This document shows, piece after piece, positions 35,055-46,326 of a stretch of 64,000 bases of DNA. The notes below the pieces were generated by a model. The model had not been told where the DNA came from and made no database searches. It worked only from the letters and a program-made list of their open reading frames with translations. The translations under genes and the position numbers were made by a program. The DNA is from Tetraselmis striata (taxonomy: Eukaryota; Chlorophyta; Chlorodendrophyceae; Chlorodendrales; Chlorodendraceae): positions 1 through 64,000 of the forward strand of contig VCJN01001034.1 of the NCBI GenBank assembly GCA_006384855.1. The letters run 5' to 3'. The stretch's first letter is position 1. Each line of letters begins with the position of its first letter.

Positions 35055-35400
35055 TTCCCCCGCCCCCGGGATAGCGACTCTAGGACTGGCACTAGGACTT
35101 GCAGCGTCTCTACGGCTCTACGACCGCCGTTTATTGAGCAGCGATCCAGCTACGGAAAGCCCTGGCTGGGTAGGCGACGCTCCGAAATAAGTCATGAAGT
35201 CACGGTTAGAGTCATTAAGCAAATTGCCGAAGCATCATTTAAGACTTATTACAGTGACATATCAATTATTTCCAATATTAACAGCAGCATAACTGCTGTT
35301 GGACGATCACCGTCTAAATCACTGCGGCACTGACCACGAAAGGTCTACCCTGTATTCGTTTATTCGGCGTCGGCCCATTATCATTAAATGCGCCATGGTA
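35055..35400 (-). mobile_element. Truncated LINE 3' end, related to the LINE at 62420-64000
   Basis: Segments such as CGTCTCTACG, CGGAAAGCCCTGG, GGGTAGGCGACGCTCCG, GCAAATTGCCGAAGCAT and CACTGACCACGAAAGGTC occur in the same order and orientation at about 62465-62670, the 3' region of the LINE at the window's right end. The copy therefore holds the last codons and 3' untranslated part only, as expected of a strongly 5'-truncated LINE insertion on the minus strand. Confidence 0.75.
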
Positions 35401-35566
35401 AAAAGTAAAGTACAAAAAGGTTCGCCCCGGGACGTCGGCCATGGTACTTTGCCCTCGCCCTCGCCCGACTACCCGTGTATTTAAAATAAATAAACATGCT
35501 TGGCGGCCGGGTTGACGGGGCGGGCGGTTAGCCGGGCGGGGGGAAGGGCCGTGATCTCGCGATTTA

Positions 35567-35803
35567 TCTTATAGCCCGGGTGCAGGGCACGGGCGTGGGC
35601 CCCTGACGAGGGGCAGCCGAGTAGGAGGGGCAGGAGGAGGCGGTGAGGTTAAAGGAAGTGGTTTGGCGCCCGCAGCGCCCGCGCCGCCATGTAGCGGCGC
35701 GCGCACCTGGCGGGCGCCCAGGATACTGCTGTCGCTGTGCACATTCGCACACTGCACACTGCACACTGCTGGCACACTGCGCTAGTACTGCTGTACTATA
35801 ATA
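35567..35803 (-). repeat. 3' LTR of the copia-like element (237 bp)
   Basis: Shares both ends with 36978-37200, but a central block of about 65-80 bp is a different, very GC-rich sequence. Confidence 0.8.
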
Positions 35804-35819
35804 GCCCCGGCCTCTCAAG

Positions 35820-36933
35820 CATAGGCCGGTCATACAGTTGACTAGTGTCCATGCTTGTCTAAGCAGCAGGGTGTGAGTAGGTTCTAGCAGGGCTTTGATG
35901 ATGGGCACCATTGAGCATGCTGATGTCACCGGACTGAGAGCGCTGGTTGCTGGTGTCAGCTGCCCGGTTGGAGTCTCAGTAGACTACAAGGTGAGCCCCT
36001 CCGGTTCAGTGGCCCCGTAGGTGATGCCCAGACCAGGGGTGCCTTTGAGATGGCAAAGCACGCATGAGGTGGGTCTTCTGCGGGGCAGACTGAAACCTTC
36101 GGAGCACGCTGATAGCGAAGGCGAGATCCGGTCCGGTGCACATCGTGTGGAAGTTGACAGAGCCCAGGAAACCAACACCGATACGTGTCATGGTCCTCTC
36201 GGGGGAGCAGGGCCTTGTCGGTGGCGATTGCGCTGGCGGGATGGCGGCGACTGAAGGGATGGCGGTGTGCGGGATAGCGGCGGGCGCTGAGGTGACTGCG
36301 GCAGGTACGGGCTCCGGCTCCGCGGGGGCGGCAGGCGGCGGAGGCACGGGCTCTGGCTGCGCGGATGGCGGCGTGCCGGATAGCGGCGGGCGCTGAGGTG
36401 GCGGCGGCAAGTACGGGCTCCGGCTGCGCGGGCGTGGGCGGCGGCGGCGCGGGGACTGCCGGAGGCGGAGGCACGAGCTCCGGCTGCGCGGGGGCGGCAG
36501 GCGGCGTAGGCACGGGCTCCGGCTGCACGAGGGCGGCAGGCGGCAGAGGCACTGCCTCCGGCTGCGCCGTCTCGTGCTTGAGAGAGACTCGGGGCAGGTC
36601 ATGTGCCTGCAGAACCGCGCAGACGGCGGCCGTGGCAGCATCGTGCGCGATGTCTCGCATCAGCGCGAGCAGCTGAGACATCTGCTCGGCTGAGGCAGCT
36701 TGCTGGATCTGCACGGCGTGCTGCGCCGCTGCAGAGCTGACTTGTCCCCAGGAGGCAGGGGATAGGAGGCCATAGGATTGGTCGAGTGCGGGCCACTGGT
36801 CGGAGGATCCGCCGGCGTCTGGCGGCGGCGGGGCAGGCATGAGGTCGGACATACAAACGCTCACGGAGAAACCGGGCGACATGGCCAGGAGGGCGCGCCG
36901 TGCAGGCGGGCGCGGCGCATCGAGACGGAGCAC
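35820..36933 (-). pseudogene. Gag-like / copia RT-RNase H fusion remnant
   Basis: The frame from 36933 encodes a start with MSPGFSVSV, a helical Ala/Gln segment (SSAAAQHAVQIQQAASAEQMSQLLALMRDI) and a long Pro/Ala/Gln/Glu-rich repeat (AQPEPVPPPPA type, about 36540-36280), as in a Gag-like protein. After a shift near 36200, frames encode VNFHTMCTGPDLAFAISVLRRF..., then HLKGTPGLGITYG near 36040 and (A)VVY..DSNRAADTSNQR at about 35990-35950. These are the RT-end and RNase H signatures of Ty1/copia elements. Protease, integrase and most RT are missing, so the interior is a large deletion product. Its order (gag-like then RT/RH) shows it is derived from a full copia element. Confidence 0.75.
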
Positions 36934-36977
36934 ACAGCGGGAAGCGACGCTGTGAGGCTAGGAGGGCACCATAACCT

Positions 36978-37200
36978 CTTATAGCCGGGGTGCATGGCAC
37001 GGGCGTGGGCCCCTGACGAGGGGCAGCCGAGTAGGAGGGGCAGGAGGATGCGGTGAGGTTAAAGGAAGTGGTTTGGAAGTGGGGCACTGCAGCGTGCCAG
37101 CAGTGTGCGGAAGTGCAGTGTGCGGTGTGCAGTGTGCACATTCGCACACTGCACACCGCACACTGCTGGCACGCTGCGCTAGTACTGCTGTACTAAAATA
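36978..37200 (-). repeat. 5' LTR of the copia-like element (223 bp)
   Basis: Contains a 22-bp perfect inverted repeat not found in the other LTR (see 37089-37177). Its ends match the left copy. Confidence 0.8.
37089..37177. repeat. Nested hairpin in one LTR
   Basis: 37089-37110 is the exact reverse complement of 37156-37177 (22 bp). Inside, 37121-37137 pairs perfectly with 37144-37160 (17 bp), giving two competing folds. Confidence 0.93.
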
Positions 37201-37584
37201 ATTTACATTGATGTCCGGTACCCGTATATGCGGGAATCCCTACCCGTACCCGTATGCACGTACCTGTACGGGTATCTGTACCCGTATGTACCGGCACCCC
37301 ATATTGTCGCTTGTTTTCCCGCCCCGCGCTGGACAGGCCTGGACTGAAGACACCAGCGTCTGCGCGCGCTACTGCTGCTCGACAGTCAAGTAAGTCGTCA
37401 TAGAATTGGCACAGGTCGCGAGTGAGCCCATCCAACCCAACCCCTCCACCGCCAACTAATATCTCACAGATTTCCGAAAACACCCTCCAACTCAGACTGG
37501 TGTCCACAGCGCGGGGCTAGATGCCGTAAGGCAGTTGGGATATTGTCGAGGATACGAGAGGGGGGAGAGTTGGGGGCGGGGGGG

Positions 37585-40500
37585 ATGTTCACCGTCATCC
37601 TTTACTGCTGCCTCCTTACAGCGGGCCTGTTGGCGTCGCAGCTGCTGCCTCCCGCGCTGCCAGCGATCGCGCTGGATCCCTACCTCATCAGCGTGCAGTT
37701 CCTGACGCAGCTCTTCCTCGCGTACATCATGCTCCATGTCGGGCTGGAGTTCACCATCGACAAGTCTCGGCTGCCTTCCTACGGGCTGGACTACCTCATC
37801 ACCGCGGGTGCCGCCAACGCGCCCTGGGTGGCCGTTGTGCTCTACATCGGCCTGCTGATCCCCCCGGACGCAGCCTCTGCCGGGGACGCATGGAAGCAGA
37901 CGCTGCTGCTCGCGCGCTTCGTGGCGCCCACATCGGCCGGCGTGTTGTTCAGCATGCTGGCGGCTGCTGATTTGCAGGAAACCTGGCTGTTCGGGAAGGT
38001 GTGCGCCAACTAGCTCACGTGACTGTTACGACGTCGGTTTCCATGCTCGCCCTTCTTGAGGAGCCATCCGTGGCACTTCCAGGCGCGGATCATCGCGGTG
38101 TTTGACGACCTGGACACCATAATCTGGCTCATCCCGCTCAAGCTAATCATCACCGGCTTCCAGGCGAGCCCCCTTCTTGCCACCAGTGTCCCCCCTACCC
38201 CGCACGCTGCCCATTTAGCAAGCGCAAGCGTTAACCTCTTCCCCCTGCGGCACTCCACCGCGCAGTGGGAGGCCATCGTCGTGGTGTTCGTCATGCTGGG
38301 GCTGCTCACGCTTGCCTGGTTCCAGCTGCACGCCTGGCGGGCGCCAGGTGCGCCGCTCGTCCCCCATCGGCGCGCTAGTCATCAGCCACCAGCCACCATG
38401 CGGCCTGCACTGACCTCCCCTTCCTCGCGTCCCTCTGCCGCCCAGTCACGTGGCCATGGGCGTTGCTCTATGCGGTCCTGATCACCGGGGCATGCCAGGC
38501 ACTTGCTCTCATCACAGGTGCGCCATCACCCCCCCCCCCCCCCCCCTCACTCCCTTCGTGGCCCTCTCATTCACGCTGCATGCTGCCCCAACTGTGCTGC
38601 AAGCGTTGCTACTGCTTGAGATGCAAGGTGTGTGGGGCTAGCGTGGGGGCGCGGAGGGCAAGGGCGACGCACTGGAGAGGGAGAGGTCGAGCGAGGAGAT
38701 GAGTACGCAGAGCAGTCACCACCCAACCAAACATTCCAGCAAGGGAGATGCTGGCACCAGGTCCCTTGCGCGAAGAGGTTCCAGTGCCGAGTGCCCAGTG
38801 TGCGGCCAGAGTGGATGCAGTTTGGATGGACGGGGCGCGTTCCAGGGAAAGGGCGGGTGAAAGGGTAGGGGGGGTGGGGGGGGGGGGGGGGGGGGGAAGG
38901 CTCTACCTGGATCCATCTGGGTCTACCTGGAGGGGAAGGAATTGCTGTTTGGGAGGGAAGGAGGGGGGGGGGGGGGGGGTGGGGGGGTCATATAGTATGA
39001 ATGGTGAGACGGGCATGCGTGTTTTAGAAAGGGGCCAGCGCGGCGGCAGGAGTCCACCACATGCTAATGCAGCGCGCCTGCGGTCGATAGAAGCTCACGG
39101 GAAATGCTCCGGGTGTTAATGGGGTAGAAGCTCGTCACTCGCGGGCTACCCCTCGCCGCAGTGAGGGTGCTGGCCGCAGTGAGGGTGCCGAGCAAGCCGG
39201 TATGATGAAGATATTGGGTAAGGCGGGGCGGCAGGAGTCCACCACATGCTAATGCAGCGCGCCTGCGGTCGATAGAAGCTCACGGGAAATGCTCCGGGTG
39301 TTAATGGGGTAGAAGCTCGTCACTCGCGGGCTACCCCTCGCCGCAGTGAGGGTGCTGGCCGCAGTGAGGGTGCCGAGCAAGCCGGTATGATGAAGATATT
39401 GGGTAAGGCGGGGCGGCAGGAGTCCACCACATGCTAACGCAGCGCGCCTGTGGTCGATAGAAGCTCGCGGGAAATGCTCCGGGTGTTGATGGGGTAGAAG
39501 CTCGTCACTCGCGGGCTACCCCTCGCCGCAGTGAGGGTGCTGGCCGCAGTGAGGGTGCCGAGCCAGCCGGTATGATTAAAGTATTGGGTAAGCCGGTACT
39601 GGGAGACCAAGAGGGAGGCCCACATCAAGGCAGGCGTCCTGCCTGGTGGATCGTGTTAGGAGTAGGGGACGGCGTGCGTTGTTGTGGGCAGCAGAACGAA
39701 GCAGCGCGCGAGGAGCTGCGCTTTAATGTACATTTGTGCGAGGGAGGAAAAGGTAGGGGGGCATAGGTATGGCCATGGGGAACTCACAGGCTTTTTTGTT
39801 GTTTGCTGTACTGGCGTTAGTCCGTGTGACGCATGACTGACACGCTGCGCCGCGTTCTTCCAGACCGCGTGGTCGTCAGCATGAACGGTATTGTGATTGA
39901 GGTGCTGCTTCCATCGTTTGCGCTCGGCGCCTGCATCGCGGAACCCAATTGGAGCGCCTCCCAGCAAGCAACTGAGGACAAGGCGCGCCGCCCCCTGACC
40001 CCGCCTGGTTGGGGTGTCAAACCTAGAACCCTAAAGCCAAATATTCGAATTCTTCACACCAACACATGAAAAACTCACAAACTCAGCAGGCCACAACCAA
40101 TACGTTGCTTTTTGAAACCCTTTACTTAATGGATAAGTGATGTAATGCCCTAGTATATATATATAGTATACGTATCTATAGTGTATATACATATAGATAC
40201 GTATACTATATATATATATATATATTAATTTATATAATTACGTATTTGGTGATGTAAGCGCACTGCGGTTGAGCAATACCACATAGACTTATTGGTTTTC
40301 GAACGGCGCACAAAGATATCTATTCAGCTCCTGGAGATTCGCAATTTAAACTACTTTCCCTGCCACCCACCTGAGTGGCCCGCCCCGGTACAATTGGCTG
40401 TCTGCAAGTACACGATTGCGATAGGTAGTACTGGTACCACTATTGCTTGTTTTGGGGGGGTGCCTTGTCTGGGCAGTGCATCCTGTCTCTGAACTTAGAT

Positions 40501-42185
40501 GCATCCCCTTTATTGGGTCGCCAGGCATCCAGGGGGTAGCATGGAGACGTGCACTAAGCACTGCATTTACACCACCTCCTCGCGCTTGTCGCGTATGGGG
40601 CTTTTGCTTTCACACCAAATAATCGACTGTGTCCATGGCGATCCTGAAACCAGTTCAGATGATGCTTGGGTGTTTTCAACAGTTTTCAAGAGTGTGATTG
40701 TTGAATTGCCTCATCGCATCAATATATTGTCCGCGCATAAACGCATTTATGGTGTATTCTACTGTTACTATTTCAATTGTCTAGGAGCTTTCTCTCTTAG
40801 AAAGGGGGGTAGGAACTGTGATTGTGCACGAACCCAAAACCAGAGTTTGTTTCGGCCGGTTGTTCCATATGTATTTCAGGTGTTCCCGCGATGAAGGCCA
40901 ATCAACTATAATCAATTTAACCTCACTGCCAGGCGCCTGTCCCTGTCGCCCTCCACCTCCCCTGCTGACGCCGGCGTTGCTCCGCTGCAGGTGGCGATCG
41001 GCATGTCAGCGGTGTTCCTTCTGCTGGTGGGGCTGTCCATCCCGCCGTTTTTCATGGGGGCCCAGAACGCCGCTTCACTGGACTGGAGCGCCATCGCCGG
41101 CCACGGTGAGAGTGCGCGCGCCCATGGTCGGCACCCTTGACATCTGACTATAATGAAATATGGTGACCATGCAAGACACGTTCCACAAGGTTCAAACTCA
41201 GTGTTGCTTGTGTCTGGGACTCGTTTCCATTACGCCAGTTCATTGGGTTCGTGGGTAGTCCAACGAATAGCGCCTATGTGTATATACTATGTGTGTGTAT
41301 ACATAGTATGTATGTATACTGTATATGATATATATAGTTTACATACATTATATCTGTATGTATACTATCTGTATACATACGCATAGTATGTATGTATATG
41401 GAATGTAAAAGCCTCATTAGCAGGCTTACACGTAGTAAGGCTGTTAATGATGCACAATACTTTCCTATTTGCATCATCCTTGACACGTGCCTGACCCATG
41501 GCTTATCCGGTGTTTATCTTATTTGCTCCCGCTGGGAATGTGGGAGGGAGAGGGGGAGGAATTGGTGAAGGGGGTGCCTGTCTTGTCTCTGGGCTCCATG
41601 CACGTGTTTGCAAGCTAGGGCAGGCAGACAGCCAGGTGCCAGAGAAGTAGAAATTGACATCATCCCGAGCATACGATCCCATAACCCTGGCATCCAGAGT
41701 ACATGAAAAGGCAAAGAAGGTGTTTCTCTTCTAAAAGAATGTTAAACTTGAGATAGGCGACTCGGTAAGACTGGTCCACTTTTCTGTATATATAGATATG
41801 CTTCAGTTGCGGATAACAGGCCATCTCCCTTGGAAGTGGTGGCCAAAGGGGAGTGGGGCCTTTAAAAGCGTAGCTCTGATCAGTGCCCTTCAGAGCGCGC
41901 CCCACGTATCTCCCTACTGGTGAGCAGCCGCTGACTTGGAGCCTGCCGATTCCCCCCCCCTCCCCATTTCCGCGGCCTGCAACGCTCGCAGTGGTTGCCA
42001 TCAGCGTACTCATGAATGCCGGCAAGATGTTGCCTGCACTTTTCTACCGCCACGAGGCATCCCGCAAGGAGCGAGTGGTGCCCCCCCTACACCCCCCCCC
42101 CCCCCCCCCAACACACACACACCTCCCCCTTTTGCCCTTCTCTCAAATATACATATTGCCGTCCTCCCGTGTTTTGCGTGACCCC

Positions 42186-42216
<31 letters not shown>

Positions 42217-42988
42217 AGGCACACACACATATCATCCATTCCCGTTTTTGCTGACCCACCAACAGCTGTACTCTAGCCCCCGAGCCCCGTCGACCCAAAC
42301 TAATTCGCCCCAGCTGCCCACCAGGCACTCGGCATCGGCATCTTCCCTCGCGGGGAAGTGGGCGCCGGCATCCTCATCGTGGCCGTTGGCCTGGGCGTGA
42401 CCGGCCTCTGCGTGCTCGTCTCCGCCCTCACGCTCGCTCTCAACCTCATCCTTATCGGTGCGCCGGCTCTGCCCTCGGCCCTCTCACCCCCGCTCTCGCT
42501 GCCTCTAACTGTACCCTGAGTAAAGCCCTGGGTTTACCTTCCAAATGGGGGGGGGGGGGGGGGGGGCTATAGTATCCGTGTACTATTGTCTCTTTATTTA
42601 TACCATTCTATTATCTGTTGCTATGTCTTGAAATGTATCCTTATTTAACACTGCACAATCTGCATGGGGACCTTCATTTCATGCTGCACAACAAACAATT
42701 TTAAAATCTAAGTTGTTTTTGGACCCTCGAATTCATGTAGTGCTAAGGGGCATGTACGCATCCACGTGTTCCACGCTGCACCTTCACTAACACATGCGCT
42801 TTTCGTCCCGCATTGCGCTGTTGACCTCAGGTGTGTATGTGTACATCGTGAAGTGCCTGCTTGTGTCCGTGAAAGCAAAGGCTGAGGGGGACGCGGAGCT
42901 TGGGAATGGCGCGGAGGTAGCGACAGAGAAAGTTGCTAATGAGGGGGATACTGTGGATGCTCAAGGTGTCAACCTTGCCGCCACGTGA
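37585..42988 (+). CDS. Cation/proton antiporter (Na+/H+ exchanger-like), 9 exons
   Basis: Multi-pass membrane antiporter of the CPA type, expected to exchange Na+ or K+ for H+. Nine phase-consistent exons give 418 residues: 37585-37998, 38083-38163, 38266-38347, 38446-38517, 39864-39982, 40991-41105, 41992-42074, 42325-42457 and 42831-42988. Most of the length is hydrophobic spans. Conserved pieces in order: LFLAYIMLHVGLEF, ARIIAVFDDLDTIIWLIPL (exon 2), VIEVLLPSFALGACIAEP (exon 5), AVFLLLVGLSIP (exon 6), VLMNAGKMLPALFYR (exon 7), FPRGEVGAGILIV (exon 8). These are signatures of a bacterial/algal antiporter group. The C-terminus is short, acidic and soluble. Intron 2 needs a GC donor (TTCCAG|GCGAGC); intron 5 probably also does (GACAAG|GCGCGC). 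Introns hold a 185-bp tandem repeat, a long palindrome and many G/C tracts. An upstream exon with a targeting peptide is possible. Confidence 0.92.
39046..39595. repeat. 185-bp tandem repeat, three copies, in antiporter intron 4
   Basis: Units start at 39046, 39231 and 39416 (GCAGGAGTCCACCACATGC) with an exact 185-bp period. Copies differ at only a few positions. The third ends near 39595. Each unit has an internal GCCGCAGTGAGGGTG pair. Confidence 0.97.
40154..40218. repeat. 27-bp perfect AT-rich palindrome in antiporter intron 5
   Basis: 40154-40180 and 40192-40218 are exact reverse complements around an 11-nt centre (GTGTATATACA). The core arm is ATATAGTATACGTATCTATA. Confidence 0.95.
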
Positions 42989-44836
42989 CACACACCAATT
43001 GCGGTCTGGTGCATACAGCCGTGCGGCGCTATTTATTGCCCTTTGTCGCATTGAACCGTGTTGAGCTGCAAACAACTCGTCCCGGACATCCATTGGCGCC
43101 CACAAGATAAGTTGAGCAAGAAGAGAGATAGGAGATAGCTAACTAATGCTCTGAAACAAGAAGATGGCGAAGGAGGTAGATTGGATTGTCGAGGTGGTAT
43201 ATATATGGAAGTCAAATGGGACCGCATCGAGCCCCCCTCCCTAAACACACAAGCATACATGATAGCTGGTTGATAGAGGGTGTCACCCTTCAATCCAATC
43301 CACGACAGTCCCACTCATGATGCCCGTGTACCGCCTTTCAGATATCAATTTCATGTGTGGATGTGATACGACTGTGCGAGAATGTAGCAGTTATCAAGTC
43401 TTTCCAATGGTGCGTGTCCCATCGTCTTTTTCATTGTCTTTCCCATACGAACAGACTGAACGTAACGGACGGAAACTGTCATCTCACTCACCAGTCTATT
43501 AGCAGGATGCAGGCGGGGCTAGTAGAATAGGAAAAGAAAAGAATATGATAGAAAATGTCTTGCTAATTTGGCTACTTTCTTGAAAGAAAGCTGACAGATA
43601 CATCTTAATTGTATTGCGAGTCGATATTGGACAGCATAAAAGACATTGTTTGAGTTTGAATTATTACCCATTTACCCATTATCAGGAATAAAGTTCACGA
43701 TTGTTTCATATAGATTGCAATATATACAGGAATTCGTACCGATGCACAACAATGTGACAACGTTGACGGCCATCCTATGTCATATCTGCTATCTACTGGT
43801 ACCGGCGTGTATACACTCTCCCTCGTATAAGCCTTGCTTTGTATGTATCTGTCCGTATCGCCACGTCAGCACCGGCGGCGCCGACCGCCGAGTGGTACAG
43901 TGGCGCAATTTCATGATATAAAAAACTTACATTATTCGTCAACGGCTTGAGATGTGATAGGGGGCGAAAGGGGGGGGGGGGGGGGGGGGGCTGCTTGTTC
44001 GCCATTCCGCTCTGCGCAGGTAGTTCGGATCATGCCGGGCCCCTCGGTGGACATATAACCGAGGGGGGTCGGGGAGGGGGGGGGGGGGGGGGGGGGGTGA
44101 TGCAAAGATTTTTCAGGTTTTTTTACAAACCTGATTACGGTGACTTACCGCGCGACTCGCACCCATCATTAAAACGATGATGTGATCGTCCCGCGCGGGC
44201 GGATTTTCCATGCGTAGGGGCCCGCTAGACGCAGCCCAATAACAGAATATATGGGGAGCGTATTGGTCGCCAGTCCTATCAATACCCTAGACAATGCCCT
44301 AGCAGATGACCATATGGATGCACTTGCCCCGCTGACTCGGGGGCTGCACATCTGCACAGTACGGGCTGAACCCGGCTCTACCAATGACGCATTGAATGCG
44401 CCTGATGTAGGTGGGCTGGTTTTGGAGCAGGCCTTAGTCGCTAATTGCAGTATTGGCCGTTTTGCGGTTAAAGCTCACTTGCTTGCATGCCGACGGCGGT
44501 GAGAGCGCACATTTGTGAACTTATCCCACGATGATATATCCAACTCTTGGCGTGCAGAGAACGCATCTAATAAGTGCCAAAAAGTTGTGCCCTCGTGGCA
44601 TTGGGTTATCAAATTCATGACTAACCATTAACAATGACCGGCACACACGTATGGATCAGTCTTACAACGAGAACACGATAAACGCCATTCAGGGCTGCCC
44701 CCACGCATGATGTCATATTCACGAATGGCACATGAAAGGGCGCGGCCAGAAACGAAGGCGAGTAGGGCTGATAATGGGCCGATCTAAGGGTGCATGATTG
44801 TTGTGGGCAGGTAGGTATATATACTGGTACTGATGA
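42989..44836. other. No gene recognised; two G tracts
   Basis: Downstream of the antiporter. G tracts near 43971-43990 and 44078-44098 flank a small CCCCTCGGT / ACCGAGGGG hairpin (about 44039-44067). An 83-residue frame at 44251-44502 is open but unrecognised. Confidence 0.4.
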
Positions 44837-44953
44837 TGTACGATCGACGACGATGATGACGACCTATGACGCTGGCGCGCCGGCGCCGATGACATGTACG
44901 ATCGACAACGATGATGACGACCTATTATGACGCTGGCGCCGGCGCCGATGACG
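44837..44953. repeat. Tandem duplication, period 58 bp
   Basis: Two copies starting TGTACGATCGAC at 44837 and 44895, each ending in a GCTGGCGC/GCCGGCGCCGATGAC palindromic region. They differ by a few bases and small indels. Confidence 0.93.
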
Positions 44954-45499
44954 AGCTGAACTCGTAAAAGTAAAAGTAAAGTTCGCCCCGGGACATCGGC
45001 CGAAGCTGCGTACGCGAGAGGTCCGGCTATCGATTCCTTGGGCGATGTACTTCGGCAATATATATCGTCCCGGTGTCTCATGGGTTTACCCGGTTGATAC
45101 ATTAGCTCTTCGAGGTTCGAATGAGGCAATGGTTTACGGGCTATGCCAGACCTACGATTGCAGTTGGCGCACGAGGTCAAGTGCTGGAGTTGAACTCGAA
45201 CTGCTGTAAAAACGGAAAAAGCTTGTGCGTAGTACAGGTAATCCTTATTTATTGTCCTCGTTGTAGTACCAATACTCAAGCATAACTTTTTGCAGATCCG
45301 CAATAGAAGACTCATGTGTAGTATATAATACATTGATGTGAGTCAACTGTGCGGCATTTTATGGTACCGAGGGTGGCGAGCTCTGGGCCGATACGGTCCA
45401 TGCTTTCCGTAGACTCCTATCCGGCCGCGATGTGTGCTCTTGTGACATCCATCATACCGTATGTGTCTTGACTTGAAATTTGATCGTTACTGGGAATTT

Positions 45500-45760
45500 G
45501 CTACTGATTAGGCCGCGTTTCTAGTTGAGTCGTAACCGCAAATACTAATACGGGGACCCGGTACGAATTTACGGTTGCGGTCACTACGAGCAGTCGCAAA
45601 CGCCTTCCACCGATTTGCCTTTCTGAGTCGTAGCCGCAAATCACCCCAATTTGCGGCTGGAGGATTTGCGACAAGCCTCGCTGGTCATAATTATCCCGGT
45701 ATTTGCGACCGACCTAAATCGGGCCCACTGAGCCGCAAATCAAAATAATGTATGTATTGC
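45500..45760. repeat. Foldback-rich element built on CCGCAAAT motifs
   Basis: At least six copies of CGCAAAT or its complement occur in 260 bp. AGCCGCAAAT (45632-45641) pairs perfectly with 45649-45658 across a 7-nt loop. Probably a small non-autonomous DNA element, but its ends could not be fixed. Confidence 0.5.
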
Positions 45761-45894
45761 GTAGATAATACATGTTATGCGCAATGATAGGGTACCCGGA
45801 AACCAGAGGAACATAGCGTAGCAATTGGTCAGCAGGCCAAGGCCGCCGTAACCGCAGTGTGCCCCGTCTTTGCAAGCGGCGGGGGGGGCACCTA

Positions 45895-46324
45895 GGATGA
45901 GAGTTCCACCCCCAAGGTTGTGTAATATTACTCAAGTAATTACTGGATTACGTCCCTCCAATTTTCTACTTCTAGGAGGAAACGGCCCTGGCTCTAGCGG
46001 TGGCATGTCTGGCGCGCGGCGCGCGCTACGCATTGCTGTTTATCTGGCCGGCAGCGCGCATCACGCCCCCGCACTGCATGGCGATGATGACGACACCAGT
46101 GCGATGAAACGTGCCGATAAGGCGTTGCTGATAGCAACCACATGGTTTGACAGCGCAAGGCGCTGATGATAGAGTGATACGGCCATGTAGCGGGCGGCAT
46201 GGCTTGCTGGGAAAGGGAGTTTGTTTGAGGGGGGGGGGGGGGGGAGGGGCGGGGGGCTTGATGTAATTTCTCGAGTAATTACTGGGTGACCTCAACCCGT
46301 GTATTTAAGGGGTAACTCTCATCC
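45895..46324. mobile_element. MITE with terminal inverted repeats and TA target duplication
   Basis: GGATGAGAGTT at the left end is inverted at the right end (AACTCTCATCC), and both ends are flanked by TA (45893-45894 and 46325-46326). The match continues imperfectly (ACCCC) inward. Both subterminal regions carry AGTAATTACTGG. There is no coding capacity, and a G tract lies at about 46229-46243. The TA flanks suggest mobilisation by a Tc1/mariner-type or similar transposase. Confidence 0.7.
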
Positions 46325-46326
46325 TA

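Larger units (their letters stand above)
35567..37200 (-). mobile_element. Copia-like LTR mini-element (1.6 kb) with target duplication
   Basis: Direct terminal repeats 35567-35803 and 36978-37200 are bounded by the 5-bp duplication ATTTA (35562-35566 and 37201-37205). Minus orientation is set by the coding sequence. Reading on the minus strand, the interior starts GGTTATGGTGCCCTC, which contains a primer-site-like TGGTGCCCTC. A purine-rich GAGAGGCCGGGG precedes the 3' repeat. The termini are TATT...AAGA instead of TG...CA. The 1.17-kb interior joins a Pro-rich gag-like frame to the last part of a copia RT/RNase H. The element sits about 380 bp upstream of the first antiporter exon. Confidence 0.82.

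Noticed and set aside
39046..39595. Regular repeats considered as a CRISPR array
   Set aside because: Units are 185 bp and contiguous with no unique spacers, and they lie in a eukaryotic intron.
45110..45135. GGTTCGAATGAGG-like word considered as a tRNA T-arm
   Set aside because: No acceptor stem, D-arm or anticodon arm can be folded around it.
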